Below, in pieces: positions 33,401 to 48,400 of a stretch of DNA of 64,000 nucleotides. The stretch is taken from NCBI RefSeq assembly GCF_905163445.1, contig NC_053189.1:13596001-13660000 (forward strand), in the 5' to 3' direction. The first letter of the stretch is position 1, and each line of letters opens with the position of its first letter. The position numbers and the translations under genes were made by a program. The notes below the pieces were generated by a model. It was given only the letters and a program-made list of their open reading frames with translations. It did not search any database and had not been told where the DNA came from. The DNA comes from Pararge aegeria. Lineage: Eukaryota; Arthropoda; Insecta; Lepidoptera; Nymphalidae.

Positions 33401-36400
33401 CTCGTTACTACATTCAGAGGTTAGCATTTTTAACTACGGTCTACGTAGCACAAGGTCTTGGGTTCGATTCCTTGGTTGGGGCAAACATTGTTTTGAGCAC
33501 CAGACAGATGTTAGGAATTAGCTTTGTTGCATAGCAGCGTGGTGATTCTATGTTCTAAAACCCTATCTCATATTATGAGAGAGGATGGCTATGTCCAGTA
33601 ATGCTACATTATATTGGCTGATAGATTAGAGTATGCCTTCAAGCGAAACGGTATTAGCCTAGTGGTTACAGCTTTCCTTTCAGGGAATCTAGTTTGATCC
33701 CCGGCACGCACTTCTAGCTTTTCGTTGTTGTGTGCGTATTTTTTAATTAAAATATCACTTGCTTGAACGGTAAAGGAATTGACGACCTCTGCAGCGCAAC
33801 GGTAAGCACTGTGAATTTAAGTAGGAGGTCCCGGGTTCGGTTCCCGGCAGGGGCAATTTGGAACTTTACAATTTCTGTATTTCCTCAGGTCTGGTCTTGT
33901 GGGAGGCATTGGCTATGGCTAGTTACCACCCTACCGTCAAAGACGTGCCGCTAAGCGATTTAGTGCCTCGGCGCCATGTCACATGGTTAGTCCGCTACCA
34001 CCTTAGACTGCACCATTGCTTACCACCAGGTGAGATTGCAGTCAAGGGCTAATTTGTAGTAAAAAAAAAATCATATCGAGTTCTCAAAGGTCATTAAAGT
34101 CTATCACTACACGCTTGGCCAGCGTGAACCCCTCTCATTGTGAGAGGAGATCCATGCCCTGTAGAGACCAGTGGGCCGGTAATGGGTTTGATAATGATGT
34201 TGATTATACGTATATAAAAAAAAGTTAAAGATATTCTAAAACATATGAACTTACCAGCTTCAAAGCAGTACATATTTTTATTAGGTCTCGTACAACCTTC
34301 GTCAGGGATATCCAATTTGAGAGGCAACAGGTCTTTAAGACCATATTCCTTAAACACAGGGTTCATACGTAGAAGCCCGCCATATCCAGTACGTAGTTTT
34401 CTGAGAGAGACAAGGACGGTTTATGAATAAAGAACATGTGCCTATTAACAAATAACTCATCAATCTGGAGTCCAAATTCTGTGTATTTTTAATGTAGTCG
34501 CCATTAAGGATGAATCTAGCTAAGAACAGGTTCTCAAATTCGATCATAAGTATAGATTGATCGATACTTGAGAAACTATTCTTAGCTCGATGTCGGTTAA
34601 TTAATACGCGCCTCGGAGGGTAATAAATTTATCGAAGCAGCTGTAAAATAGGTACAGGAATCAATAAAGCATTGACTTACCATGTCGTCAGATATTTTCA
34701 TAATTTATTTTTAATATTACCTAGCGAACTTTTCAGTGACACCGTACACGGTGTTCCCATCTATGGCTCCAGTTAAGGTATTGAAGGGTATTCTTGAGCC
34801 TGGAACAATTTAATATAGAAAATCAATTATATTAAAAATAAAATATATATATTTTTTTTTACGATGAGTAATATCATTAGATGATTAAATTAATAAAATT
34901 AATATCAATATAAAATTATATTAATTTAAAAATAACGGATTTTAATAAGTAGCATAAAATTGTAAGGATACAACTAGTATAAATAAAATTTCAAGAAAGT
35001 ATGCTATGGCAAACTATTGTTATGACTAATCGACATAAAATTTAGTTTTCCACAAATTTCACGGGAATCATCATTTTTTCCGTGGCAAAAAGTAGCATAT
35101 GTGTATCCGGGGTATAATCTATCTGTATTCCAAATTTCATTTAAATTTGTTCAGTACTTTTGCACGAAAGACTAAAACACATCAATAAATCCTCACAAAC
35201 TTTCACGTTTATACAGATAACAGGTATTAGAAGGATATGAATATTCTTACTTTAGATCCGTAAACATAAGAAAAGATATCCCAGACGATGAAATCAAACC
35301 TAACAAGTTATTTGTTATGATATCAGATATCTTTAAAAGATTTCCCCTTAAACGAATATAATACGTTCCAATATTTTTTGTACACACAAACAAGTCCACA
35401 AACTATTTCAAATTACCTATTCATCTACAAATATTAACATGCTAAAAATTAGAAAACGATTGATATGATTGCCGCAAGCAAGATATATAAGCTTTTTAAA
35501 CTAGGTCCCAATCAGAACATTGTAAAACATATAAATAAAAGAGAGAGGTTTTTTATAGAGTTGTTTACATGTGGTATTAGCGGCCGGTATAATTTTTGCA
35601 CTACATTACGCAAGGGATCTATACACGTAACAGACTGCTTTCGCCTCTCACTCGGCAGATGAACAGGTCAAAAACCGGTCACTATACATTTAATTGTATG
35701 TATCAGAGAATGGAATAACACAGTATGGCAATGATATAATATATTCATAGGAAATTTCTTTTACTTAAGCAGTCATGCAATCAAATTGTATATTGTGTTT
35801 AATAATATCAGTAAAATGTACTTAATGATACATACAAATAAGTTTAGTATGTAGCTATTTTATTTATAATAGAGTTATATACACAAGTTATGTAACAGTT
35901 CTTCCAAATACTGATCTTACCAGTTAACCCTCAATTATAGCTCAAACGATATGAGAGTCTGAAATCTTAACAGTCGTTGTTTTGAATCCCACCTTTTGGA
36001 CTATTGTCGTACTCAACTCCTAGCTTCACTAGTAATTTTAGCGGAAAGGGGAATATTAGATTTTTTATACAATTTGGTTAAATTGTATAAAAAATTTTGC
36101 ATATTAAATGTATACAAAAACAGGCTTGCGTTCAGCTTTTACTATACGTGAATTCTTATATGGGCTTTAAGACTGTAGTTGTTGATAAAAAACAACGTGA
36201 AGGCACGATTGTCTAAAAAATGGCCATCTTGAAAGTACTCAAGTTATACTTATTTAAGCTTTATCAGTAAAACTGATATCTATTCACTAAAATCACAGAC
36301 TGAAAGTTAAACCAACCCGTATCCAAGACCCAAAATCGTCTTTAAGAAGCTTCCAATGCCCATTTTGAAGTTCAACGATTTAATAATAGTGAAGGTAACT

Positions 36401-39400
36401 TATGCAACTCTCTATGGGTACACACATGATACACTGAAGGTGTTGTTTATTTGGTATTGCAGAACAATGTAAGTGTCATGTATCATACTGTGCGAACCTA
36501 GTTTGCATGAAATGCAAATCAACCGCAAGAGTTCGACGCCGGTTTGCGGTCGTTCAGATTTTGAAATATCTACCTAATACTTGTTTGAACATCGTGTGTG
36601 ATTTTATTTTGCATTGTTCTATGGAGCCATTTATTATCATTTAATTGACTTAAATTGCATAATGGCCAGTAGGTTTCACGGGGCGTCTCATAGACTTAGT
36701 ACGAACGTTATGGTGAGAAAATGCTTCAAAAGCTTTGTTGCTTTAACTCTTGGTATATACTTGGTACAGAAAAAATATCTCAGTTTAATTAAGGTAAAAT
36801 TAAAAGCACTTTGCCCGCGTAAAGAACTTTTGAGTCTGTGGCCAACGATGATCCAAAAAGCTCTACTTGAATTGAATAACATCTTCAATCTTAATATATA
36901 TAAATCTCCTGTCACGATGTTTGTCCGCGATGGACTCCTAAACTACCTAACCGATTTTAAATTAAATTGGCACACCATGAGCAGTCTGGTCCAACTTAAG
37001 AGATAGGATAGCTTAGGTCTTTAATTATAAAATTCAAAATTCATTTATTTCAAGTAGGCCTAATATAAGCACTTTGTAGTCGCAATTTTATTTTATTGCA
37101 AATTATTTGTCTATGATTAATTGACAGTCACAACTCACATGTTATATAGGTATAAATACTACTATACTCATTTAAGGCTTAGCGATACTGAATACTTTAA
37201 AAACAAAATCAAACGCAGACGAAGTCGCGGGCAACAGCTAGTAACTTATATAAATTGATTTAAAGTTAAGCATAAGAAATAAATGATTTGACGGCCGATT
37301 GGCGCAGTGGGCAGCGACCCTGCTAACCTAACCCTGCGAGTCCAAGGCCGTGAGTTCGATTCCCACAGCTGAACTATGTTTGTGTGATGAATTTTTTTTT
37401 CAGTGTCTGGGTTCTTATATATATGTATATATATATATATATATATTATAAGTATTTATGTATATTATTCATAAAACTACTACGCTTACTTTGGGGCTAG
37501 ATGGCGATGCGTGTATTGTCGTAGTATATTTATTTGTAAAATATATTAATTAAAAAAAATAGACAATAACATACCCAGACGGCAGCCGGGTCTAGGCGAA
37601 GGGAATCCCCTTACGAAGTCGATACACTTGACCCCAAAAAGACGATAGAAATAGTCGTCGCCTGGCACAATGATCTCGTTGCAGTACGGGTGTTTGAGAT
37701 GAAGGGGGCGCTTGCAACATTCCTCAGGGTCGTTTCGGTGCACCGGATCTAAAAAAATTTTTTGTTTAGAAAAATATAGAAACATGTTAATACGTTGGCA
37801 AAAGTCAGTAGGACGTAAGTTACTACACATATATTTATTTATTAGCTTTTCAAGGGAAACAAACAGTATTATTACACATAAAAGTAATGCCGTATTTTTG
37901 TATCACATAAACCAATGAAGTTTCCACAACTGGGTTATACATATAATACGATAACAATAACCACAATGGCTTAGGAATAAGTACATACATTTATATCATT
38001 TCTGATATCTAGCCTTATTTATCCCAAGCCGAAACGATAAGGGATACCTCCTGAAACCATTTATTGATGAATATACTAATTAATTAAATAAGTAAGTGTT
38101 CATTTAAATAATTGAAAATGATATAGTTGAGATAAAAGAAGATGCCTATTCAAATAATCTATATAATTTGTCAGCCGATTGGCGCAGTGGGCAGCGACCC
38201 CGCTTTCTGACTCTGTCCAAGGCCGTGGGTTCGATTCCCACAACTGGAAAATGTTTGTGTGTGGAACATGATTTTTTTCAGTGTCTGGGTATTTATATGT
38301 ATATTATAAGCATTAATGCATGTAGATATTAAAATATTCGTCAGTCATTTTAGTACCCATAGCCCAAGCTACGCTTACTTTGCAGCTATATGGCGATGTT
38401 TGTATTGTCCTAGTTACTTTATTTATTTATTTATTAATAGGAAGAACTTCGTTTAACACACGGAGCGTAAGAAAACTTACCAAGCGGAGTTCCTGTTAAA
38501 GTGTAGTCGTGGTCCATAAATTGCCCCCAAGCGATAACCATGACTGTACCAGCGTGGTCGTGGAAGCCATCATCCGGGTGCATAGTCCGGGACACCACGC
38601 GGGAAAGTGGCAGATCGTGTCCAGAATGCGATATACGAGGTGCGTTGATGCCGTCGGAGAAGAGGGGACCAATTAATCTTGAAACAGATTATAAAGAAAA
38701 TATTTTACCAGATAGAGATGAATTATTTTATACACTGTAATGTTTATCATTTACTCAGTTTTCCATAATATTGCGTGACGTAGATAAATTTTAAGTAAAT
38801 TCATTTAATTATAAATAATCTTGAGCCTATTAACTTCTCACTGTCTTGAAAGTTTACTTTAGGGCTATCTGCTATATACTTTTTAAAGGCAAACTATTCT
38901 TATTGAAAAATATAATTAATCCTTATAATTTAAGTTTTAAACTTATTTCTGTTATATAGTTTACGGTGCATATTATAAAACGTGTCTAGTACTATATGAT
39001 ACTGGTGAACATATATATTTCGAATTAACCATTCCATGCAAACTCGACTAAATTAGTTTAGGTAATATTTTGTGTTTGTTGTTTGTATTATGTGTTTGTA
39101 ATAATCAGTTGCTGTGGTCATCTATTGTTTTTTTTGTTATTAAAACAATATAAATGTAGAGACAGAATATCCATAAAAATATATCAAAATTACCTTTGGA
39201 ATGGCGCCATAGTTGCACCCCACGTTGGGTGTTTCAGGTTGTTACATAGGCCATCAAGTCGGCGATATTTCCCGGCGCGACACTCGACGTGCGAGAAAAC
39301 AGGCGGGCACACCTCGCGGATTAATGTGCGAGAGGTGTCGATTAACGGCAAGCCTTTTTCGATTTCCTCGTACGTTAAGCCGTACCTGAAAAGAACACTC

Positions 39401-42400
39401 TAATTAGTGGCACCTATATATCATCTGCAAAATAAACAAAAGTCTTCTGAGGTGCTGATTATACGAATAGATATGCTTTTGTTACATAATTCTTCTGTTG
39501 ACTTTTAATCTATACCAAAGAAAAAGTTTGAATAATGCTTCGTTAATTGGTTGCTTGCATCTCTAACAATATATAATTAACGATTATTTAATTGAAAAAT
39601 CTTCTACTTCTTGTCGTCACACTCTTTTCAGAGTGGTCGTGGTCATCAAGAAATGACGCTGTTGTTATTTGTATCACGATATTTCGCCACTTTGCAAATT
39701 GAAAAATACTAACAAAAAAATAAATGTTGATAATGAGTAGCTGTTGAGTTTGTTGTGGGCTGCTTCACGGCAGAAATGCCTTACGAATCGGTAGATAAAC
39801 AGAGAAATTTGTACTAGATCCTTCTTAAAAGAAAACCTACGGGTGCAACAAAACCATCCTTCATTTTCGGGACCTTAAAGTTGGAATTTTCTTCACTTAA
39901 ATGGAACCAATTTTTAAATAATATTTTATTTAATAGGATCTACATTTAATCATGCCAGCAAAGTAGTGTGGGCTAATATTGTTCAAGATTTGTTGTGGAA
40001 GTAAACTATGCGCCCAAGTATCCAGGCCTCTATTTAATATAATTCACAATATCTACCGATGTAATTAAATTGCAACTGAGCGGTTTCCAGCGCGTTGAAG
40101 TCTTTTATTAGTAAAAGAAAACATAGAAATGAATAACATGTGCATAGATTATTTAGGTAGTTAAGTCTATAACCACATTAGATAAATTGGAAGTTGAGAA
40201 CTTGGCAGTCCAATGAATCGCCGTAACGAGTAGTTATATATGTGAGCTATGTAGTCCGGTCCGGTCCATTTTACTTTCGTATGCGAATAAGGTCCAAATT
40301 TAAAGATTTTTTCATTAACGAGGTCAAAGACAATTAGTTTGGAATGTAGATCAAGGTTTTTGGTCATGAGTTTAAGATGTGTTTTAATTATTTTTGAAAG
40401 TCTTGTGCTTTATGGTTTCCTTTATTTAGAAGCAGCATAGGATTAGCGAACATTTTTACTTATTCATAAGTACTAATGTTTGGTGCTTTAAGATTGCTTT
40501 GATAACTTTTGCATTGGAAAAGTTAAGTACCAATCAATCGCATACATTTCATAAGGTAGGCTTATAGCAACAAATGTTACATTACATTACATAATTGCCA
40601 AATTTTTATCATAATCGAGTGAACGGTTTCACATTGTGTCATAAAGTTGGAAATCTCGAATACATTAGAATAGCGTTCTAATGTTACTTGTATCATACTT
40701 GATCTAAAAATGTTTTTTTCTTCCGTACCAAGAAGTATCTTAACAAAACAACACCAATATGATAATATAATAAATTTAAAAATATCCAAAAATAAGTTCA
40801 TAAATATTTCTTTGATACATACCAAATTTCAAAACTGATTGGATTCGAATCCTATTCTATTCGCTTTACCAATTCAGGAAATTGACAGAAATGGCAAAGC
40901 ACTCCGACTACGATGCCGAGAGAGATTTTATTTTGCATTTCACCGGTTATGCAATCTAAGTTATTAAATTACAATATTAACACAACTTTGTAATGCCGTG
41001 CGGTGACTGCATATCGGAATACAGTTCAGCACAGCAGTTTCCTTTGTACTGCTGCTACCATCCACTGCGATTAAATTACGATTTGCCCAGTATAGTGATT
41101 ATTGGAAAACCCTACCCTTGAGAGTATTTATTCCACCAGAGGACTGTTAAAGGCTATGAATACCGAAATCTAGTAATCATTATAGTTGAGAACAACTGTC
41201 TATACAAGTGACCTTCACGATGATACGCATTGATAACTTAATGGAACATACATTAAATCACTTCTCTTACGTTTTATACCAACCTACTAAATCGTAAAGA
41301 CGAGACCTTGGTCGTAAGTATTTTATGATATTTCATAATACGCTTTCGGTTTTACTACGTAACATACTATACTATCTACTTGCACTACATCGTTTATTAT
41401 GGAGGGTTGGAAAGGTTTATTTCATCATCATCATAAAGTAGATACTTTAAGTGAGATACACTAATGAAAGTAGGTAGTAGGTAGTAGGTAAGTAGGTTAT
41501 ATTGCGTTAATAAGACGTATAGAATAGAGGGGCTTCTCTATGGTTTTTGCCTTGGAGAGATCTAGGGGATTTATTATAACCCAAATCTGTCAAATTCTGC
41601 AGGTACTCAGCTATCCTCATAAATGTTAATCGTTTAATAATTCACTACAATCTAATACTCAAAGTTAAATTGAAAAAATTTGAACTGCGTTATTAATAAG
41701 TACCAATTAGTCTAACTAAAGTTTTATAAATTAAATTGATAAAAAATAACTAGTTTTTAATCAAACAGTGTAAGAAAGATGCCAGCTATTCCTTAACGTC
41801 CATTTTATAGCTAATATTGACAATACAACAGTGTTAAGCTATCCCATTAGTTGACAGTTATTAATTGGTGAGTAAATATATATTGCTATTATTTGATTTC
41901 TTTCCGCGTCGTGATCGGTCCACGGCCGTGAATGATCTCAAAAGTGAAAACAAAAGAACGGATTCAAAGGACGGTACGGATTCAGCCTTGTGGTCGTAAT
42001 TTTTCATTAATCATTCTGTATCAACAATACTTGTTGAATGAATTAGATTTAGAACAACTAAGGCAAGGCCAAAGCTCTGGTTTCAGACTTCCAAATGTCA
42101 CATCACTCTTAGCACAAGTAGTTATCGACATCGTGATTAGCAATGAGATTATATATCTAGTATTTTTCACTCGCACCTAATTAAACTAAATTGTTCTGCA
42201 AAATATACATCTCCATGTTGCCTATACGAATAGTTGATATCATATCATGTAATTTAAATTATTATTTAACCAATTATTGAATAATTCACTTACGTTCGTG
42301 CTAAACTAATAGAGATGTCCAAAATAAGTTCACCAACACTTGCGAAGTCTTCAGCTTTCCAGTCACCTTTTGGCTGCGCAACAACTGTCGAAAAGAAAAA

Positions 42401-45400
42401 AAAACATATTGTTAAAGTTGGATAAAGTTTATCAAAAAAATATTTTATTGCAATATTAACAAACTAACTTATGTGCTCTATTATAATTTCAGATTTGTTC
42501 CATACCGACATATTTTAAACCGATAGGTTTTATTAAATATATATATATATATATATTTTTATAGATATTCTTAATAGAAATATTCTTTATTTGTTTCTTT
42601 TACTGGCAGTGGGCAAACAAAAGAAGAATAGGAAAACAAACACAGAAGCAGAATTCATAAGGCGGCCCGGCCCTATCGCTTAGTAGCGATCTCTGTCAGG
42701 CAACTTTAGAATAGGATTAGGAAAACACCATCATTATATTAGGATGAGTAGTTTGGTCTTTATATAATCCTATTGTCCTATGGCTTCGCCTGCATTAATA
42801 ACGGGACGCAGCGTACTCCTACATAACCTTCACCTAGCCTCAATAAATCCGATACCAAGCGTTAAGTTAATTCAATCAAATTGGAAGTGCCAAATTTACA
42901 AACCTATGCTATTAAGTACAAAAAAAAAATCAAAATTAATTTATTTGCATAAAACATGCATATTATACCAGACGCAGACTAAAAACTCACTATGAAACAA
43001 ACCAAACGAAATATCAATATTTTTTGCTCCTATACCAATTTTATTTAGGGAAATTATTTAAATATAAATAAATTAATAATAATAATAATATATTGGTCCT
43101 TACGTATGATATCCTTACTTATGATATATATGGCGCAACTTTATTTATATAGAATTATTGCTAATTAAAAAATAATTAGAGCACCTACTTGTTTTATTTA
43201 TTTCTAAGTTATTATATTTACATAAACTTTTTCTGCTCTGTCTAAAATTATTCTTTATCCATTCTGTAGCTTCAATAGGTAACTGAATATGAAGTTCTGA
43301 CGGAAAGACAAAGTCGCACCATAAGGTTACATTTTACCACATTGGTATCGACGAAACCCTAAAAATGATTGATGAGGTAAATATTAAAGGTTCCGTCAAT
43401 TATATTAAATTATAAGCATTTGTGCAAAGTTTTAAGGACAAAATGTCAACGAGTTGAATGTTACCAGGTCAAATTTAATGCAATCGCTCAAAAATGTACA
43501 TGCTTCTGAGACATAATTTACTTAACTGTTATTTACGAAAAAAGTTTTTGCTTGTTTTGCCATCGGCTTTAATGACATTGCAATTATATTCATTATGCCT
43601 ATAAATTCGTTTTATGTGCGAAAAGTACATCCTGTATCATGTCCTGGTTTGTCTTTGTAGTGTAGTTTGTAGTGTAGTTCAAATTCAACTGATAAACAAC
43701 TAGTAAAGGCCGACTGCAGCGATTTAAAAAAAACCTGTTATTTTTCTACAAGTTAGCCCTTGACTGCCACCTAACCTGTTGGCAAGTGACGATGCAGGAT
43801 AAGATGGTAACAGGCTAACCCATACATTTTCTACGCGACATCATATGGGAACGCTAAATCGCTTAGTCGCACGTCTATGTTGGTAGGGTGGTAACAAGCC
43901 ACGGCGGAATCCTCCCAGCAGACCACAGAAAATTCTGAAATTATAAATTCCTAATTTGCCCCTGCCGTTGCGCCTGGGAGATCGTCAATACATATAGATC
44001 CCATAGAGCTTTTAACAAAGTCGAAGGCGATAATTCTATTAAAGTTTCAAAGGTTACTTACGAATTCTGTTTCTTGCATCGAGGTAAGCTTGATTTATGG
44101 CTTCATATGTTATGCAAGTGTGTTGACCATCGTATGCGCTGGAAAAAAAACAGATATCTATGCTTATAAATCGTATACACTTCATGGCAAAACATTTAAT
44201 AAATTAATTCAATAAAGGTTTGAACTAGTTTTATCCTGTTTTTAAAACAAGAAGTTTTAAGAGGTTGCAAAACCAATACTGTACAACGTACACAAAAGTG
44301 TATATATATATAGTGTTCCTTATTGTTGTTTAACTGGTTTATGCAATAAGGTAGGTATGCTACCAAAATAAATAGGTTATCTGTGACTTTAATTTTTACT
44401 GTGCGCATTTAATGATATAATTGAAGCATGTTTTCTTAATTACGCTTTTGTCCTATCTCATAAGAACCTTGCATTATCCTGGCCACTTTCCAGCCCAATA
44501 AATATTTCTATGCAAAAAAATTTACTTTCGCGAATTTGAAGGAAAAATCTATACAGTGTGAATTTTTCTGCTGCATGAAACTACCTCAATTTATCGAAAT
44601 GATACACGGTTTTCTGATCTAGAGTATTCAAAAATTGTCCCACATAAGGATTATCTTGAAAATACTTCATCCAAGCCAATCAAATCAATAGCCAATAGCC
44701 CAAGAGTTTTAAACGTTTACATGCTGCTGCAGCACGCCGCTGACATTCGATACAGGATGCTTCTTGTACACCAGACAATTTAATTTTCCAATGAATTTTT
44801 TACCAATGTATAATGTCATTATAATATATCACGCTGAAAGAAATCACCGTGATATATTATAATACATCTTTGATCCCGTAGTAAATGCTAAAATCGTAGA
44901 CATCAAAAAGATCTGTTTGGTGTGGAGTAAAAGGATTGAAGAAATTATAAATTACACCATACAGATTCTCCTGCTTTTCGCGGACTATAGCAAATTAAGC
45001 TTAATTGTCATAATATATCATGGATTTCCGCAAAGTAACGCCTGCTTCTATCCAATACAGTCACTAACTACTGATGCCAGTAATCCTTTCCTCGTCTCAC
45101 ATTTACAGCGGGATTTCTCCGTCTAGTTTGCTTAGTCAGACATGTGACACGCAAACACTTAACTCTGGAAAGGCTGAGAATACATTTTTTTTATTTCTCT
45201 ACAAGTTACTTCATGTAAGGAACTAAGGAAAGAAAAGGAAAAAAGAGGGAAGGAAAAATAGATCGCAATCCTTGAGTCAGTGATGAATGATGATGCAGTC
45301 TTAAGACGTTAAAGGGCTAACCTGTTAGTGCTATTGCAAACTCTCAATCGGTTTCTAGGCGGTATCTTTGGATCGTTAAATCGCTTGTTGACACGTCTTT

Positions 45401-48400
45401 GTCGGTAGGGTGGTACAGAGCTACGACCGGAGCCTTCCACCAGATTAGAGAAAATTCAGAAAAAATTACAAACTCCGGAAATAAAACCCGGGTCCTCAAA
45501 AGATCACTGCGCTCACCACTGTGCCACGGAGGTCGACAAAAACAAAAAAATCCAGTAAAGTACCTATTACACTTTAGTTTACTGGATGTTTGTGAGATCA
45601 TAAAGTAACTGTTCATGTCGTAATGTCGAATCAATGCTTTCGTCTGCGGACAACCGCGCACGATGAATTAGGCAACTCGAGCGATCAGTAACCGCGGGAT
45701 TCACGCTCACTTTCAAAAGTCCTTTCGCTTACCGTATTATCCACATCGATTGGCCATTTTAACGTGATCATTATAGTACATCTAGGGAAAGAACGAAGTA
45801 AGGTTAGCAAATTTTTTCTCCTTTATCCTCAGCCTAGTCCACTTTTATTCCTATTCTTCACTTTTGTCCTATTTAAACTTTTCCTTATCTGTTTTTCTTG
45901 GTGTCGGTTGGCTTTCACCCGTCCTTTTCTCTGATTTATCCCCTTTGTATTGTTTGGTTATATATATATAATAATGTATGTGTAACAATGACATAAAATG
46001 AAAGATTGGTCATAATGAGTGACATGTGTGGGTGGGTTATGGGTTTAACAATAATATCTTTAATAAAAACATATGCTTACTTGTAATGTAATAAAAAAAC
46101 TACGCTTTGAATGTCTTAGACCGATATCAACGAAGCCATTCAGTCGTAGTCGTATATAAAAGGTTTTTCACATTTTTGTGTCAAAAGTCCAGCGATTTTT
46201 AACAAGGGAATACACGAAATTTTTGAAACACGTACGAGACCTACTCTGCCAATTTGAGCAAGATTCGGAATAAGTTGTGGGTATGTCATATTGCGTCCGG
46301 AACTTTATTGTATTATATAAACAGACTTTCCACCAGTTTGTAAAATAATGAGTGTTTTTACTTCCGTTTGATGAAACAAAGTAAAAGGTAAGTAGGCACT
46401 TAAGCTTAATTATTGTTTATTTTATAACTCATTCAAACTTTTAAATGAATGAAATACACTTTATTGTACACCAAATAAAAAAAAAAGCATAAAAAAAATA
46501 CACAATTAAAATAAACATAATAACTTTCAACATGGAATTTAATAGGTGTTTAAGATATTCTTACATTTCTTAAAATAAGAGATTAACTTATTATAAATTT
46601 CCAAACTGCTCCGTCGGGGATCGAAACCAGGACGTTTCTACTTATAATATACAACAACCAGCACTGCGCCAGCGAGGTCATCAAATAAATTATTTATTCG
46701 TCAGTATCTTTGACTTTGCACGCGATTATTTCCCATTTCCTATATTCAAGCTATTCGTAATCGATAGATAGATACTTACAACGTTGTTATAGTATTATAA
46801 TATCTATATATTTTTTTATTAATAACACCCTTGTCAAGCAACTTACGTATCAACAGATTGCTGATAGTTTGAATATAAATAACGGACGCTAAGCAACAAT
46901 AAAGGCCTTATTTATAAACGAGGCAAAACTTCGGATTAGTTTTGTCGTATTTTTTCACGCACTGACGTTCGAAAGGTGTTGTCAGTTGAAGGGTTTACGT
47001 ATAGGGCTCTAAGTGTACGATTATTGCTATATTTTGTATAGTCGAAGGCTTTAGTGACTTACTTTTAGTAAGCGTTTCTCTTAAATAATGTTCCTTGACC
47101 CGAGAAAGCCTCAATCATACTTAGCAATTTAAATACTTTTACGATTAAGGGGCGGATTGAAATCCAACAGGTCATGAGAGAAAATTGCTCACGTTTGACT
47201 ATGACTAAGACTATGGAGGACAAGATGGAGATTGGCTCCGGCTAGCTTCTTTTTCGTTGAAGTGATTTCATACATTATTTATTTTATCCTCTATTTTACG
47301 AACCGAATATTTCTCTGTATATTTTTAATCAACTCCTAAAATTCATAGTGTGAGGTTAAATGGCCCCAACAATAATTGGTTTTCTAAATACAAAAAATGA
47401 TTTTTAATACGACTGGTAGTTTCAGATTACCTAAGTGCTTTCAACTCAAGAAACTTTTTAGCGTATGTATAGTAGTAGGTATAGTTGTGTTATTGTTGTC
47501 TGTTGATATTCATAGGTTACAATATAGTTTTTACCAAATTATATTGTTATTTGCAATTTCCGTAATTTGTCTTTACTTATACGTGACTTCTCAATAAAAC
47601 ATTCCTCATGATTTATTGCTGTGTTCACGCAAATTGGATTAGTATTATTACTCATAAGCATATGATTTTATCAGATATTTATATTTTTATTTATGACATA
47701 CATTTTACGGTTTTATACATCATGTAGGTATCATTGTGACATTAAATACAACTTCGAGTTTCATAAGTAAGGTTAAAAAGTGATATTTAAGTTTATGACT
47801 GAATATTGATAATTTTGGGTGTACTTTTTATCTGTTCTTGAATTTAAACACGTTTTTAAATACGATTATTATTACCTTAAAGCGCACTCAAGGTAAATTC
47901 GTACTGATTAATGTAATAATTAGACTGTGTGATACAATAAGTAATCAATGCATATCGTTCTTAGTCGTAGTTTAATTTATGTAAAATAAGCTAGATAAAT
48001 TATGATATTTTGCAATAGCCTGCGATTATCATTACTTGATGATTTCTCATCTGATGTATTTTGTGCATCTAACGGACCGGCCCCCTAGACATCTGTCCAC
48101 ACGACCGACATAATCCCTGGCAGGTATTTCACAAGCGATAATCGAACATACCGTTCCTAAGCCCATTAGGTATCTTAACGGTGATTTTTGTATAAATAAT
48201 TTATAAACGCCTTTACGTTAGCCTCTTCGACTTTCTATCCATTATGATAGTCACACCTTTGTTATTTCGGTATAAAGTCGCCCACCCAGCCAATTTAAAC
48301 TGGTGGGCAAAAAATTACTTTCTTCTATCTTTTGGATTGTATCCTCATTGTATCACGATAAAATAAGGATTGTATACTCAAATCCGTCATTACGGTTTTT

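Larger units (their letters stand above)
34800..37574 (-). other. Peroxidase intron, mostly unassigned
   Basis: The intron is 2.8 kb and AT-rich. It contains an RTE/Helitron-like module at about 35030-35222 ('...gtgtatccggggtataatctatctgtattcc...'), a LINE tail on the minus strand at about 37025-37130 and a SINE at 37290-37535. An open frame at 36614-37006 has no domain I recognise. Confidence 0.5.
42385..44061 (-). other. Peroxidase intron with LINE and SINE insertions
   Basis: It contains an (AT)n run at 42537-42557, a minus-strand LINE 3' end (42600-42720), an (AAT)n stretch near 43075 and a minus-strand SINE (43740-43997). The remainder is AT-rich and featureless. Confidence 0.55.

Noticed and set aside
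36614..37006. 130-codon plus-strand open frame in a peroxidase intron
   Set aside because: No domain, no family resemblance and atypical composition; it is probably a chance frame, possibly part of an old repeat. The LINE tail beside it points the other way.
37290..37370. tRNA gene
   Set aside because: The A and B boxes are those of a SINE head; no full cloverleaf can be drawn, and the same SINE body follows in other copies.
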